This document shows positions 44,555 through 54,181 of a stretch of DNA of 64,000 nucleotides, in pieces (position 1 is the first letter of the stretch; every line of letters starts with the position of its first letter). The translations under genes and the position numbers were made by a program. Location: NCBI RefSeq assembly GCF_014196305.1, contig NZ_JACIDJ010000007.1, positions 63,829-127,828 of the forward strand. Direction: 5' to 3'. Source of the DNA: Roseococcus suduntuyensis. GTDB lineage: Bacteria; Pseudomonadota; Alphaproteobacteria; Acetobacterales; Acetobacteraceae. The notes under the pieces were generated by a model. That model did not search any database. It saw only the letters and a list, made by a program, of their open reading frames with translations, and was not told the DNA's origin.

Positions 44555-45081
44555 CTCGCAAGCGCCGGCGCCTCTACATCCTGATGCTGTGTGCGATCGG
44601 CCTGGGCTCCGCCACCGCGCTGACGCTGACGGCCTTCCAGGACAACCTGGTCTTCTTCCGCTCGCCCTCGGACATCGTGGCGGAAACCCCGCCGGAGGGC
44701 CGCGCCTTCCGCCTGGGCGGGCTGGTCGAGGCCGGCAGCGTGGTGCGCGACGCCACCTATGACGGCCGCCCCGCCATCACCTTCCGCGTGACTGATGGCG
44801 CGCACGCCATTCCGGTGGTCTTCAACGGCGTGCTGCCGGACCTGTTCCGCGAGGGCCAGGGCGTGGTGACGCAGGGCGTCATGGGCACCGACGGCACCTT
44901 CCGCGCGCGCGAGGTGCTGGCCCGCCACGACGAGACCTACATGCCGCCCGAAGTGGCCGATGCGCTGAAGCGCGCCGGCCACTGGCAGCCCGAGGCCGGC
45001 GCGCCGCCGCCGCCCAACCAGTGGAACACGCTGCGCGGCACCCAGCCCGCCGCCGCCAACACGCCAAGGACCGGCTCATGA
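44551..45081 (+). CDS. ccmE: Cytochrome c maturation heme chaperone CcmE
   Basis: 176 residues. An N-terminal membrane anchor, an OB-fold, and the heme-binding His in VLARHDETYMPPEV, the CcmE signature. It carries heme from CcmC to CcmF in the periplasm. GGGGAA precedes the start; the stop overlaps ccmF. Confidence 0.96.
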   Translation: MTRKRRRLYILMLCAIGLGSATALTLTAFQDNLVFFRSPSDIVAETPPEGRAFRLGGLVEAGSVVRDATYDGRPAITFRVTDGAHAIPVVFNGVLPDLFREGQGVVTQGVMGTDGTFRAREVLARHDETYMPPEVADALKRAGHWQPEAGAPPPPNQWNTLRGTQPAAANTPRTGS

Positions 45082-47078
45082 TCCCCGAGATCGGCCATTT
45101 CGCCCTCATCATGGCGCTGATGCTCAGCGTCGCGCAGTCCGTGCTGCCGCTGTGGGGAGCGCATCGGGGCGATGCGCGGCTGATGGCCACGGCCTCGCCA
45201 CTCGCCTTCGCGGGGCTGGTGGCCGTGGGTGTGGGCTTCGGCGCGCTGATCTGGTCCTTCGTGGTGAACGACACCACGGTGATGAACGTGGTGCAGAACA
45301 GCCACTCGGCGAAGCCGCTGATCTACAAGATCACGGGCACCTGGGGGAACCATGAGGGTTCCATGGTGCTCTGGGTGCTGACGCTGGCCATCTGCGCGGC
45401 CGCGGTGGCGGGCTTCGGGCGGGACCTGCCCTCGGGCCTCAAGTCCCGCGTGCTGGCGGTGATGGGCATGATCTCGCTGGGCTTCCTGGCCTTCACGCTG
45501 TTCACCTCCAACCCCTTCGACCGCGTCTGGCCGCCGCCGCCCGATGGCCAGGGGCTGAACCCGCTGCTGCAGGATATCGGCCTCGCGATTCATCCGCCGC
45601 TGCTCTACGTGGGCTATGTCGGCTATGCCGTGACCTTCGCCTTCGCCGTGGCGGCGCTGATCGAGGGGCGCGTGGACGCCGCCTGGGGGCGCTGGGTGCG
45701 GCCCTGGTCGCTCGCCGCCTGGGCCTTCCTGACCATGGGCATCGCGATCGGCTCCTGGTGGGCCTATTACGAGCTGGGCTGGGGCGGCTTCTGGTTCTGG
45801 GACCCCGTCGAGAACGCCTCGCTGCTGCCCTGGCTGGTGGGCGCCGCCCTGCTGCACTCCGCCATCGTGGTCGAGAAGCGCGAGGCGCTGAAGGTCTGGA
45901 CCGTGCTGCTGGCGCTGCTGGCCTTCGCGCTGTCCCTGCTGGGCACCTTCCTGGTGCGTTCGGGCGTGCTGAACTCGGTGCATTCCTTCGCCTCGGACCC
46001 CGCGCGCGGCGTCTTCATCCTGGGGCTGCTGGCGGTCTATGTGGCGGGCGCCTTCGCGCTGTTCGCCTGGCGCGCGCCGGCCATGGCGCCGCAGGGGGTC
46101 TTCGCACCGCTCTCGCGCGAGGGCGGCATCGTGCTGAACAACCTGCTGCTGTGCTCCATCACGGCGGTGGTCTTCGTGGGCACGCTCTATCCACTGTTCC
46201 TGGATTTGCTCACGGGGCAGATGATCTCGGTGGGCCCGCCCTTCTACAACATGGCCACCGCGCCGCTCGCTTTCCCGCTGGTCGTCGCCATGGCCATGGG
46301 GCCGCTGATGGCGTGGAAGCGCGCGGCCTTCTGGCCCGTGCTGCAACGCCTGTGGTGGGCCGCCTGCATCGCGCTGCTCGCCTTCATCCTGGCGCTGGTG
46401 CTGGGCGGGTGGAACGCGCTGCCGGCACTCGGCTTCGCCTGCGGCTTCTGGCTGCTGGCGGGGGCGGCGGTGGACATCGGCGACCGTTCGGGGCTGGGCC
46501 GCACGAAGTTCGCCAATGTGATGAACCGCGCGCGCCATCTGCCGCGCGCCGCCTGGGGGGCCGCCATCGCCCATGCGGGCATGGGCGTCACCATCCTGGG
46601 CATCTCCGGCATGGGGCTGGCGACCGAGCGCCTCATCGCCCTGCCCGCCGGCGGCACCACGCAATTCGCGGGCTATGAATGGCGCCTCGACCATGTGCGG
46701 GACTTCCAGGGCCCCAACTGGACCGCGCGCAAGGCCAGCATCACCGTCCTGCGCGACGGCCAGGTGCAGTTCGTGATGGAGCCCTCGCGCCGCTTCTTCC
46801 CCGTGGGACGCATGACGACGACCGAGGCCGCCATCCGCACCAACCTGGCGCGCGACCTCTACGCCGTGCTGGGCGAGGAGCGCGACGGCCCCACCGGCCA
46901 GCGCGAGGCCGTGCTGCGCATGCACCACAAGCCGCTGGCGCCCTGGATCTGGATCGGCGCGGGCATCATGGCGCTGGGGGCGGGGCTTTCGCTGAGTGAC
47001 CGCCGCGTGCGCATCGCCGCACCCAACCGCCGCCGCCGCGAGGCCGAGGAAGCCGCCCGTGCCGGAGCCCCGGCATGA
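45078..47078 (+). CDS. ccmF: Heme lyase CcmF
   Basis: 666 residues with about 14-15 membrane segments. The WWD domain is WAYYELGWGGFWFWDPVENAS (about 230-250, by position), with IHPPLLYVGYVG and the His in NNLLL-flanking loops typical of CcmF. It joins heme to apocytochrome c together with CcmH. Confidence 0.97.
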   Translation: MIPEIGHFALIMALMLSVAQSVLPLWGAHRGDARLMATASPLAFAGLVAVGVGFGALIWSFVVNDTTVMNVVQNSHSAKPLIYKITGTWGNHEGSMVLWVLTLAICAAAVAGFGRDLPSGLKSRVLAVMGMISLGFLAFTLFTSNPFDRVWPPPPDGQGLNPLLQDIGLAIHPPLLYVGYVGYAVTFAFAVAALIEGRVDAAWGRWVRPWSLAAWAFLTMGIAIGSWWAYYELGWGGFWFWDPVENASLLPWLVGAALLHSAIVVEKREALKVWTVLLALLAFALSLLGTFLVRSGVLNSVHSFASDPARGVFILGLLAVYVAGAFALFAWRAPAMAPQGVFAPLSREGGIVLNNLLLCSITAVVFVGTLYPLFLDLLTGQMISVGPPFYNMATAPLAFPLVVAMAMGPLMAWKRAAFWPVLQRLWWAACIALLAFILALVLGGWNALPALGFACGFWLLAGAAVDIGDRSGLGRTKFANVMNRARHLPRAAWGAAIAHAGMGVTILGISGMGLATERLIALPAGGTTQFAGYEWRLDHVRDFQGPNWTARKASITVLRDGQVQFVMEPSRRFFPVGRMTTTEAAIRTNLARDLYAVLGEERDGPTGQREAVLRMHHKPLAPWIWIGAGIMALGAGLSLSDRRVRIAAPNRRRREAEEAARAGAPA

Positions 47079-47647
47079 GCACCGCCACCTCCCGCCGCAA
47101 CCTGCTGATCTTCGCCCCACTCGGCGTCGCGCTGGCCGGTGGCACGGGCTTCTACCTGATGCTGCGCGGGCTGCAGGATGGCAGCTTCAACCCGCGCGGC
47201 GTGCCCTCGGTGCTGATCGGCCGCACCGTGCCGGAATTCGGCCTGCCGCCGCTGGAAAGCTCGGGCCTGCCCACCCTGGCCTCGGCCGACCTCGCGAACC
47301 TGCCCGGGCCGGTGGTGGTGAATTTCTGGGCCAGCTGGTGCGTGCCCTGCATCATCGAGCATCCGCACCTCATGGCGCTGCACCGCCGCGGCGTGCCGGT
47401 CTATGGCGTGAACTACAAGGACCGCGCGCCCGACGCGCAGGCCTTCCTGACGCGCCACGGCAACCCCTACACGCGGCTGGGTGTGGACCAGCCGGGGCGC
47501 GTGGCCATTGACTGGGGCGTCTATGGCGTGCCCGAGACCTATATCCTTGACCGACAGGGCGTGGTGCGCTGGCGCTGGGCCGGGCCCATCACGCCCGAGC
47601 TGATGAGCCAGGAAGTGAACCCGCTGCTCGACCGGCTGCGCGCATGA
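47075..47647 (+). CDS. ccmG: Thiol:disulfide interchange protein CcmG/DsbE
   Basis: 190 residues, one N-terminal membrane anchor and a thioredoxin fold. The active site is WASWCVPCIIEH, with GVYGVPETYI holding the cis-Pro region. It keeps apocytochrome CxxCH thiols reduced. ATGA overlaps on both sides. Confidence 0.95.
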   Translation: MSTATSRRNLLIFAPLGVALAGGTGFYLMLRGLQDGSFNPRGVPSVLIGRTVPEFGLPPLESSGLPTLASADLANLPGPVVVNFWASWCVPCIIEHPHLMALHRRGVPVYGVNYKDRAPDAQAFLTRHGNPYTRLGVDQPGRVAIDWGVYGVPETYILDRQGVVRWRWAGPITPELMSQEVNPLLDRLRA

Positions 47648-48132
47648 GGCGGTTGGCCCTTGTCCTGGCGCTGCTGGCCTCGCCCGCGTTGGCGCAGATC
47701 GGCGACACCACCTATCGCCTGGAAGACCCCACGCAGGAACAGCGCGCGCGCGAGATCGGGCGTGAGCTTCGCTGCCTCGTCTGTCAGAACCAGTCCATCG
47801 AGGACAGCGACGCCTCGCTCGCGCGCGACCTGCGCCTTTTGGTGCGCGAACAGATCGCGGCCGGCGCCTCCAATGACGAGGTGATGCGCTTCGTCCACCA
47901 GCGCTATGGCGACTTCGTGCTGCTGCGCCCACCCGTGAACACGGCCACCATGCTGCTCTGGGCCACGCCGGCGCTGGCGCTGGCGGGTGGCCTCTTCGCG
48001 ATCTGGCGCATCCGCCGGCGCGGTGCCGCGGCAGGCGCCGGCGTGGGCGAGGTGGAACTGACCGAGGCGGAACGGGCGCGCCTCGCGCGGATCGTGCCCG
48101 CACAGGATTCGAAAGGCGACCATCGCGCGTGA
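47644..48132 (+). CDS. ccmH: Cytochrome c maturation protein CcmH
   Basis: 162 residues: signal peptide, the redox motif LRCLVCQNQSI (LRCxxCQ), a three-helix bundle with GDFVLLRPP, then one membrane helix (about 104-122). Shorter than the E. coli fused CcmH, because the TPR part is the separate next gene. Confidence 0.95.
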   Translation: MRRLALVLALLASPALAQIGDTTYRLEDPTQEQRAREIGRELRCLVCQNQSIEDSDASLARDLRLLVREQIAAGASNDEVMRFVHQRYGDFVLLRPPVNTATMLLWATPALALAGGLFAIWRIRRRGAAAGAGVGEVELTEAERARLARIVPAQDSKGDHRA

Positions 48133-48923
48133 CCTGGGTGGCTTTGGCGATCGTCGCCGCATTGATTCTCGCACCGCTGTTCTACGCCTTCCTGCGCCCC
48201 GCCAATCCGCGCGGGCGCGGCGAGGCCGATCGCGCGCTGTTCGAGGCGCAGCTCGCGGAACTGGAACTCCAGCGCGACGAAGGGCGGCTGGACGAGGTGG
48301 CCTTCCGCGCCGCCACGGTGGAGGTGCAGCGCCGCCTGCTGGCCGCCCCCGCGCCCGAGGCCTTCCGCGCCCCGCCCCGCCCCTCCGCGCTGGTGCTGGC
48401 GGCGCTGGTGCTGGTGCCGGTGGCGGGGGTGGGCGCCTATATCTGGCGCGGCACGCCGGAGATGCCCTCGGCCACGCTGGAAATCCGGCAGGCCATGGGC
48501 GCGCAGGAGGATGAGCTGCTGAACCGCCTGCGCGAGCGGCTGGCCACGCAGGACCCCAACACCGAGATCGGCCGCCAGGGCTTCATCCTGCTGGGCAATG
48601 CCGAGCGCAACCGCGGCCGCTGGACCGAGGCCGCCGCCGCCTGGGAACGCGCCCAGGCCATCCGCTTCGACGTGGGCCTGGCGGGTGACCTGGCGGAGGT
48701 CGAGATCGAGCGCGGCAACACCGAAGCCGCCCGCCGCTGGATCGAACGCGGATTGTCGCTGGAACCGGGCGACCCGCGGCTGCGCTTCCTGGCTGGGCTG
48801 TCCGAGGCACGGGCCGGGCGCAACGAGGTGGCCCGCGCCACCTGGACCGCCCTGCTGGCCGAAGCCCCCGCGAACGCGCCCTGGCGCGATATCGTGGAGC
48901 AGCGGCTCAGGGCATTGCCCTGA
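48129..48923 (+). CDS. ccmI: Cytochrome c maturation protein CcmI (TPR)
   Basis: 264 residues from GTG 48129 (GTGA with ccmH). Membrane helices at about 3-20 and 80-102 and a C-terminal TPR region (ERNRGRWTEAAAAWERAQA, GNTEAARRWIERGLSLEPGD). It presents apocytochromes to CcmFH. Last gene of the operon. Confidence 0.92.
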   Translation: MTWVALAIVAALILAPLFYAFLRPANPRGRGEADRALFEAQLAELELQRDEGRLDEVAFRAATVEVQRRLLAAPAPEAFRAPPRPSALVLAALVLVPVAGVGAYIWRGTPEMPSATLEIRQAMGAQEDELLNRLRERLATQDPNTEIGRQGFILLGNAERNRGRWTEAAAAWERAQAIRFDVGLAGDLAEVEIERGNTEAARRWIERGLSLEPGDPRLRFLAGLSEARAGRNEVARATWTALLAEAPANAPWRDIVEQRLRALP

Positions 48924-48936
48924 GCGGTATTTGGCG

Positions 48937-49039
48937 CGGCTGATTCACGCCGTCGGTGATTCTCACCGAAGGCGATCAGGCACAGCCGGGCGGCTGATTC
49001 ACGCCGTCGGTGATCCTCACCGAAGGCGATCAGGCGCTA
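48937..49039. repeat. Stem-loop repeat family A, two tandem copies
   Basis: Two copies (48937-48983, 48991-49039) with inner stem GCCGTCGGTGA / TCACCGAAGGC. They lie between convergent ccmI and the amino-acid SBP gene, and the second supplies the latter's TAG. Copies differ at one loop base. Confidence 0.85.
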
Positions 49040-50059
49040 CCGCAGCGGCATCCCATAGAGCAGCCCGCCGCGCGTCCACTGGTCGTTCAGCCCGCGCTCC
49101 ATGCCGAAGACCGAGCCCTCGCCCAGGTTGCGCTCGAAGATCTCGCCGTAGTGGCCCACGCCCAGGATCACGCGCGCGCCCCAGTCGTCGGGCAAGCCGA
49201 GGCCCGCGCCGAAGCCCTGCGCCAGGCCCAGCACGCGGCGGATGCGCGGATCGGGGCTGGCCAGCATCTCGGGCAGGCGCGCGGAGGAGATTTCATTCGC
49301 CTCGGCCGTGATCAGCAGCTGCATGGTCCAGAAGACGAGGTCCCGCCACTGCTCGTCGCCCGCGCGCACCCAGGGGGCGAGGGGTTCCTGCGAGATCAGC
49401 TCGGGCAGCACCGCCCAGTTGTCGGGATCGGGGAAGTCGGTGACGCGGCGGGTGGCGAGCGCCCCCTGGTCGGCCACGAAGGCGTGGCAGTCGCCGGCGC
49501 GCATGGCGACCACCACCTCGGGCGGTGAGGCGAAGCGACGCACCGTCCAGACCTTGCCCAGGCGGCGGCCGAAATCCTCGATGGCGAGGCCGGTGGCGCC
49601 GCCCTCCGCGCCGGCCCAGCACAGCGTGCGGCCATCCAGGTTGCGCGGGCTGGAGACGCCGAGCGAGGTGGGCACCAGGAAACCCGCCCCGTCGAAGAAC
49701 ATCACCGGGCCCGGCGCCAGGGTGCGGCGGCTGGCGCGGCTGAGGGTGATGGTGGTGTTGCGCGCCAGCAGGTCTATCCGGCCTTCCTCCAGCTCCGCGA
49801 AGCCGTCCTCGGGCGTGGCCTGCGGCACGAAGGCCACGCGCGCCGGGTCGGCCAGTGCGGCGGCGGCCACGGCGCGGCAGAGGTCCGCGTCGAAGCCGCG
49901 CATCACCCCCTGCGGGTCTGGCGCGGAGAAGCCGGGCAGGCCGCCATTCACGCCACAGCGCACCTCGCCGCGCGCGCGCACCTGGTCCAGCAGGCTTTGC
50001 GCCGGGGCGGGCGTGGCGGCGAGAAGGCAAAGGCCCAGGGCAAGGAGCCAACGGCGCAT
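49037..50059 (-). CDS. Polar amino acid ABC substrate-binding protein (AapJ/BztA-like)
   Basis: 340 residues from ATG 50059 with a signal peptide (RRWLLALGLCLLAATPAPAQ). SBP family 3: LDQVRARGEVRCGVNGGLPGFS, GFDADLCRAVAAA and the C-terminal GHYGEIFERNLG ... GLNDQWTRGGLLYGMP are as in general L-amino acid binding proteins AapJ/BztA. No permease or ATPase genes are adjacent. Confidence 0.92.
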   Translation of the reverse strand: MRRWLLALGLCLLAATPAPAQSLLDQVRARGEVRCGVNGGLPGFSAPDPQGVMRGFDADLCRAVAAAALADPARVAFVPQATPEDGFAELEEGRIDLLARNTTITLSRASRRTLAPGPVMFFDGAGFLVPTSLGVSSPRNLDGRTLCWAGAEGGATGLAIEDFGRRLGKVWTVRRFASPPEVVVAMRAGDCHAFVADQGALATRRVTDFPDPDNWAVLPELISQEPLAPWVRAGDEQWRDLVFWTMQLLITAEANEISSARLPEMLASPDPRIRRVLGLAQGFGAGLGLPDDWGARVILGVGHYGEIFERNLGEGSVFGMERGLNDQWTRGGLLYGMPLR

Positions 50060-50097
50060 CGGGCGAACTCCAGACGAGATGTGGGGGGGCATGGCGG

Positions 50098-50991
50098 TCA
50101 GCATCCCGTGGCCACGACACGGCATTGCACGCCGGGGCCCTCGGCGCGGCGGCAGGCCTCAAGCGCGGCCTGTTCGGCGGCGGCCTGGGTGGCGCCCTCG
50201 CCCGTGGCGGCGAGGTTCAGCACCTGGGTCGAGATGTCGGAGGTCATGGCCAGCGCGCGCGGGTGGCGGCTGACGGCGAAAGCCAGGGCGCCGCAGCGGT
50301 TCACCAGTTCGCCCTGGAACTTGCACGGCACGGGCCCCGCCATGGCCTGGCAGGCGCGCACCGCCTGCATGTTGATGGCCAGGCGGTCGGTCCCGCCATT
50401 GGCGAAGCCGAAGGCGGCCAGCGGGTTGTCGGTGTGGTAGAAGACGCCGAAGCGGCTGCCGGGGGGCAGGGTGTCGGCGGTCTGCGCGCCGGCCCGCACC
50501 CCCGCCCCGCCCACGCAGCGCTGCACGCATTGGTTCTGCGCCGCCTGGGGCTGGCGGGCGCAGGCGGCCTGGCAGGACTGGGCGGTCTGCGCCGCATGGC
50601 CCTGCGCCCCGGCCCCGGCCTCCACCGGCTGGAAGCAGGGCCCGCCCTGCGGGGCGGGGGCCGAGGCGCCGCAGCGCAGGAAGGCGGGTTGGCCGAAGCG
50701 CTCGGCCGGGATGCGCGTGCGGTAGGACGTGCCCTCGGTGCAACGGACATCCCAATAGGCGCTGCGCTGCGCGTCGAGCCCGGCGGGAAAGAGCAGCGCG
50801 ATGTTGTTGCAGGCATTGCCCGTGCCGCGCAGCCCCTGGAGAAACAGCAGCCGGCGTTCCTGCTCGCCTCGGGCCGAGAGCGCGTCATGCGTGGGGTTGC
50901 CCGTCTGGGCCTGCGCCGCCACCGGAAGGCCGAGCCAGAGACCCAGCAGCGCGAGAAGCCACAGAGGCGCAGGTCTTCCACGTCCGGTCAT
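50098..50991 (-). CDS. Secreted Cys-rich protein, DUF4189-like C terminus (paralogue 1)
   Basis: 297 residues from ATG 50991. Signal peptide (LWLLALLGLWLGLPVAAQA), then a domain QTGNPTHDALSARGEQERR ... YWDVRCTEG shared with the next gene. An extra Cys-rich insert (CQAACARQPQAAQNQCVQRC) is found only here. The C-terminal part (RCGALAFAV ... AALEACRRAEGPGVQCRVV) resembles DUF4189, with paired Cys likely forming disulfides. Function unknown; tandem duplicate of 51079-51864. Confidence 0.75.
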   Translation of the reverse strand: MTGRGRPAPLWLLALLGLWLGLPVAAQAQTGNPTHDALSARGEQERRLLFLQGLRGTGNACNNIALLFPAGLDAQRSAYWDVRCTEGTSYRTRIPAERFGQPAFLRCGASAPAPQGGPCFQPVEAGAGAQGHAAQTAQSCQAACARQPQAAQNQCVQRCVGGAGVRAGAQTADTLPPGSRFGVFYHTDNPLAAFGFANGGTDRLAINMQAVRACQAMAGPVPCKFQGELVNRCGALAFAVSRHPRALAMTSDISTQVLNLAATGEGATQAAAEQAALEACRRAEGPGVQCRVVATGC

Positions 50992-51078
50992 GTCCCTGCC
51001 TCTCTCCCTCTGGTTGCGAGAGGCTACACGCACATGCGCCTGGGCGCCATGAGATTGCGGGCGAAGAACCACCTGAGG

Positions 51079-51864
51079 TTAGCAACCCGCCGCCATGACG
51101 CGGCAATTCCCCCCTTCCCGATCGGCGAGGCGGCAGGCCTCCAGCGCGGCCGCCTCCGCCTCGGCCTGGGTGCGGCCCTGGCCCGTGGTGGCGAGGTTCT
51201 GTGCCTGGGTGCGATGGTCGCGCAGCACCTCGCGCGGGTTGCGGGTCAGGGCGAAGGCCAGGGCGGCGCAGCGGTTGATGATCTCGCCACGGAACTGGCA
51301 GGGCGCGCCTTCGGCCATGCCCTCGCAGGCGCGCAGCGCCGAGAGGTTCACCGCCAGGCGGTCGGGGCGGCCATTGGCGAAGCCATAGGCGGCGCGCGGC
51401 TGATCGGTGGTGTAGATGGCGCCGAAGCGCGCGCCGGGCGGGGGCGCGGTGGCCGGGCTCGCGGTGGCGCGGGGCTGCGCGCCGGCCGGCGCCGCGGCCA
51501 CCGCTTGGAAGCAGGGGCCGCCCTGTGGCGCGGGCGCGCCCGCGCCACAACGCTGCAGGCTGGGCTGGGCGAAGCGCTCGGCCGGCAGGCGGATCCGCCA
51601 CTGGCCGCCATCGGCGCAGCGCGCATCCCAATAGGCGCTGCGCCGCGCGTCGAATCCGGCAGAAAAGAGCCGCGCCACGCTGCCGCAGCCCTGCCCCACC
51701 GCGCGCAGCGCCTGCAGGATGATCTGCCGGCGTTCCGCCTCCGGCCGCGCCGTCAGCGCGTCATGCGCGGGATTGCCGGTCTGCGCCGGGGCCGCGGGGG
51801 CAAAGGCCAGCCAGAGGCACAGCCCGCCCAGCAGCCACAGGCCGCGCGCGGCAAATGAGGTCAT
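51079..51864 (-). CDS. Secreted DUF4189-like protein (paralogue 2)
   Basis: 261 residues from ATG 51864, with GGGAGG upstream; a longer frame is rejected. Signal peptide, QTGNPAHDALTARPEAERR domain, proline/alanine-rich linker and DUF4189-like C terminus (RCAALAFALTRNP ... AALEACRLADREGGNCRVM). It is clearly paralogous to the gene downstream but lacks the Cys-rich insert. Divergent from the TRAP SBP gene. Confidence 0.75.
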   Translation of the reverse strand: MTSFAARGLWLLGGLCLWLAFAPAAPAQTGNPAHDALTARPEAERRQIILQALRAVGQGCGSVARLFSAGFDARRSAYWDARCADGGQWRIRLPAERFAQPSLQRCGAGAPAPQGGPCFQAVAAAPAGAQPRATASPATAPPPGARFGAIYTTDQPRAAYGFANGRPDRLAVNLSALRACEGMAEGAPCQFRGEIINRCAALAFALTRNPREVLRDHRTQAQNLATTGQGRTQAEAEAAALEACRLADREGGNCRVMAAGC

Positions 51865-52006
51865 GACCACCTCCCGTTCATCGGGGGGAAGTCTGGCGTG
51901 GCTTCCTCCATCCACCAAGCCCGGCAGCGCGCGAACGCGCTTCCGCTTCGCGAACCGATGCGATAGACGCCATTCAGAAACTTTCCCGCAGGGAGGATTT
52001 TCCGCA

Positions 52007-53098
52007 ATGAATCGCCGCATCATCCTGGGCGCCGCCGCGGCGGCCGCCCCCATGGCCTTGGCCGCCCCGGCGCTGGCCCAGGCCAACCCCGAGGTCCGCT
52101 GGCGCTTCCAGTCCAGCTTCCCGCGCAACCTGGACGTGTTGTTCGGCACCGCCGAGCGCATCGCCAGCCGGGTCGCGGCGCTGACCGACAACCGCTTCCG
52201 AATCTCCGTATTCCCGGCGGGCGAAATCGTCCCCGGGCTGCAGGTGCTGGACGCGGTGCAGGCCGGCACCATCGAGGCCGGGCACACCGCCTCCTACTGG
52301 TATATCGGCAAGGAGCCGGGCTTCGCCTTCTTCACCTGCATGCCCTTCGGCCTGAACACCCGCCAGCTGACGGCCTGGCTGCGGCATGGCGGCGGCAACC
52401 AGCTGGGTGACCAGCTCTTCGCCGACTACAGCATCCAGGCCTTCCCGGCGGGCGACACGGGCGCGCAGATGGGCGGCTGGTTCCGCAACGAGATCCGCAG
52501 CCAGCAGGATGTGCAGGGGCTGAAGTTCCGCATCTCGGGCCTCGCGGGCCAGGTGTTCCAGCGCATGGGCGCGGCCCCCACGCTGATCGCCCCGGCCGAC
52601 ATCTACCCGGCGCTGGAGCGCGGCACGATCGACGCCACCGAGTTCACCGGCCCGCATGATGACGAGCGCCTGGGCTTCTTCCGCGTGGCGCGCTTCTACT
52701 ACGCGCCGGGCTGGTTCGAGCCGGCCGCGCGCCTGCACATGATGACCAACAAGCGCGCCTATGACGCGCTGCCGGACGCCTACAAGGCCGCCATCCAGGT
52801 GGCCTGCGCGGAAGCCGACAGCGAGATGACCAGCCGCTACGACCACCTGAACCCCATCGCGCTGCGGCGCCTGGTGGCCGCGGGGGCCCAGCTGCGCTTC
52901 TTCCCGCGCGAGATGATGCAGGCCGCCTGGACCGCCAACGAGGCGCTGATGGCGGACCTGGCCGGCCAGAACCCGCGCTTCCGCGCGCTGTGGGACAGCT
53001 ACCGTCCCTACCGGAACGAGCTGTTCCAGTGGTTCCGCGTGTCGGAGAACAGCTACGACAACTTCGCCTTCCCGGCGGCAGCCGCGGCGGCGCGCTGA
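52007..53098 (+). CDS. TRAP transporter solute-binding protein (DctP/TakP-type)
   Basis: 363 residues from ATG 52007 with GGGAGGA upstream. Signal peptide RRIILGAAAAAAPMALAAPALA. WRFQSSFPRNLDVLFG, AGEIVPGLQVLDAVQAG, ATEFTGPHDDERLGF and YYAPGWFEP are the pattern of TakP-like SBPs that bind 2-oxo acids. No DctQ/DctM genes lie nearby, so it is an orphan component. Confidence 0.93.
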   Translation: MNRRIILGAAAAAAPMALAAPALAQANPEVRWRFQSSFPRNLDVLFGTAERIASRVAALTDNRFRISVFPAGEIVPGLQVLDAVQAGTIEAGHTASYWYIGKEPGFAFFTCMPFGLNTRQLTAWLRHGGGNQLGDQLFADYSIQAFPAGDTGAQMGGWFRNEIRSQQDVQGLKFRISGLAGQVFQRMGAAPTLIAPADIYPALERGTIDATEFTGPHDDERLGFFRVARFYYAPGWFEPAARLHMMTNKRAYDALPDAYKAAIQVACAEADSEMTSRYDHLNPIALRRLVAAGAQLRFFPREMMQAAWTANEALMADLAGQNPRFRALWDSYRPYRNELFQWFRVSENSYDNFAFPAAAAAAR

Positions 53099-53106
53099 AC
53101 GAGATT

Positions 53107-53136
53107 GGTAAGGCGGGCTTCGCGGCCCGCCTTACC
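53107..53136 (+). terminator. Strong hairpin terminator after the TRAP SBP gene
   Basis: GGTAAGGCGGGC and GCCCGCCTTACC form a 12-bp perfect stem with a TTCGCG loop. Three ATCTTACC-type 8-bp repeats (53137-53160) follow instead of a T-tract and repeat the end of the 3' arm. Confidence 0.75.
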
Positions 53137-53170
53137 ATCTTACCATCTTACTATCTTACCGCCGGGGAGC

Positions 53171-54181
53171 TTACCGGAACATCGCGCGGATCGCGGCGTG
53201 GTCCACCTCTTCCAGCGTGGCGGGGGTCCAGGACGGACTGCCATCCTTGTCCACGAGCACGCTGCGCACGCCCTCCCGGAAGTCGGGATGATCGTGCACC
53301 ACCACGCGCGTCAGATGCAACTCCTCATCGAGGCACCCGCGCAGGTCCAGCGCCGCGCCGCGCTTCAGCAGTTCCAGTGACACGCAGAGGCTGGTGGGCG
53401 ACATGCGCCGCAGCACCTTCACCTGCGACGCGGCCCATTCCGTTCCCTCGGCCTCCAGCGCGCGGATGATGTCCAGCACCGAGGGTTGGCTGAAGCAGCG
53501 ATCAATGGTGGCGCGGTGCTCGGCGAAGCTGGGCGCGGGCGGCGCTTCGGCGAAGCGCTCCACCACGGCGGCATCGCCCGTCTCGACCAGGGCGGCGCGC
53601 AAGGCCGCCAGCTTCTCGCGCGGGACGTAGTGGGTGGCGAGGCCGGCATGCACCGCATCCGCCCCCGTCAGCCGCGCGCCGGTCAGCGCCAGCCAGGTGC
53701 CCAGCGCGCCGGGCAGGCGCGGCAGGATATGGCTGGTGCCGACATCCGGAAACAGCGCGATGGCGGTCTCGGGCATGGCGAGCAGCGCGTGCTCGCTCAC
53801 CACGCGCGGGCCGTTGTGGATGGCGAGGCCGATGCCGCCACCCATGCAGATGCCGTCAATGATGGAAACCCAGGGCTTGCCGAAGAGGGCGATGCCCTCG
53901 TTCACCGCGTATTCCTCGGTGAAGAACTCCTCGACCGGGGCGCGATTGCCCTCGATGGCGGCCTGACGCACGGCGCGCACATCGCCACCGGCGCAGAAGG
54001 CGCGGCCGCCGGCACCTTCGAGCAGCACGAGCTTCACCTCCGCCGCATGGCGCCACTGCGCGATGGCGTGGGCGAAGTCGCGGATCATGTGGATGTCCAG
54101 CGCGTTCAGCGCCTTCGGCCGGTTCATCAGGATGGTGCCGGCATGGCCCTCCCGGTTCAGGATCAGGCTCGGTTCGCTCAT
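53171..54181 (-). CDS. 3-hydroxyisobutyryl-CoA hydrolase (enoyl-CoA hydratase family)
   Basis: 336 residues. Oxyanion-hole segments AFCAGGDVRAV and GICMGGGIGLAIH, then the HIBCH-type ALFPDVGTSHILPRLPG and LALTGARLTGADAVHAGLATHYV with the catalytic Glu region PETAIALFPD. It releases 3-hydroxyisobutyrate in valine breakdown. A 3-hydroxyisobutyrate dehydrogenase-family gene lies at 61073 but not in the same unit. Confidence 0.92.
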   Translation of the reverse strand: MSEPSLILNREGHAGTILMNRPKALNALDIHMIRDFAHAIAQWRHAAEVKLVLLEGAGGRAFCAGGDVRAVRQAAIEGNRAPVEEFFTEEYAVNEGIALFGKPWVSIIDGICMGGGIGLAIHNGPRVVSEHALLAMPETAIALFPDVGTSHILPRLPGALGTWLALTGARLTGADAVHAGLATHYVPREKLAALRAALVETGDAAVVERFAEAPPAPSFAEHRATIDRCFSQPSVLDIIRALEAEGTEWAASQVKVLRRMSPTSLCVSLELLKRGAALDLRGCLDEELHLTRVVVHDHPDFREGVRSVLVDKDGSPSWTPATLEEVDHAAIRAMFR

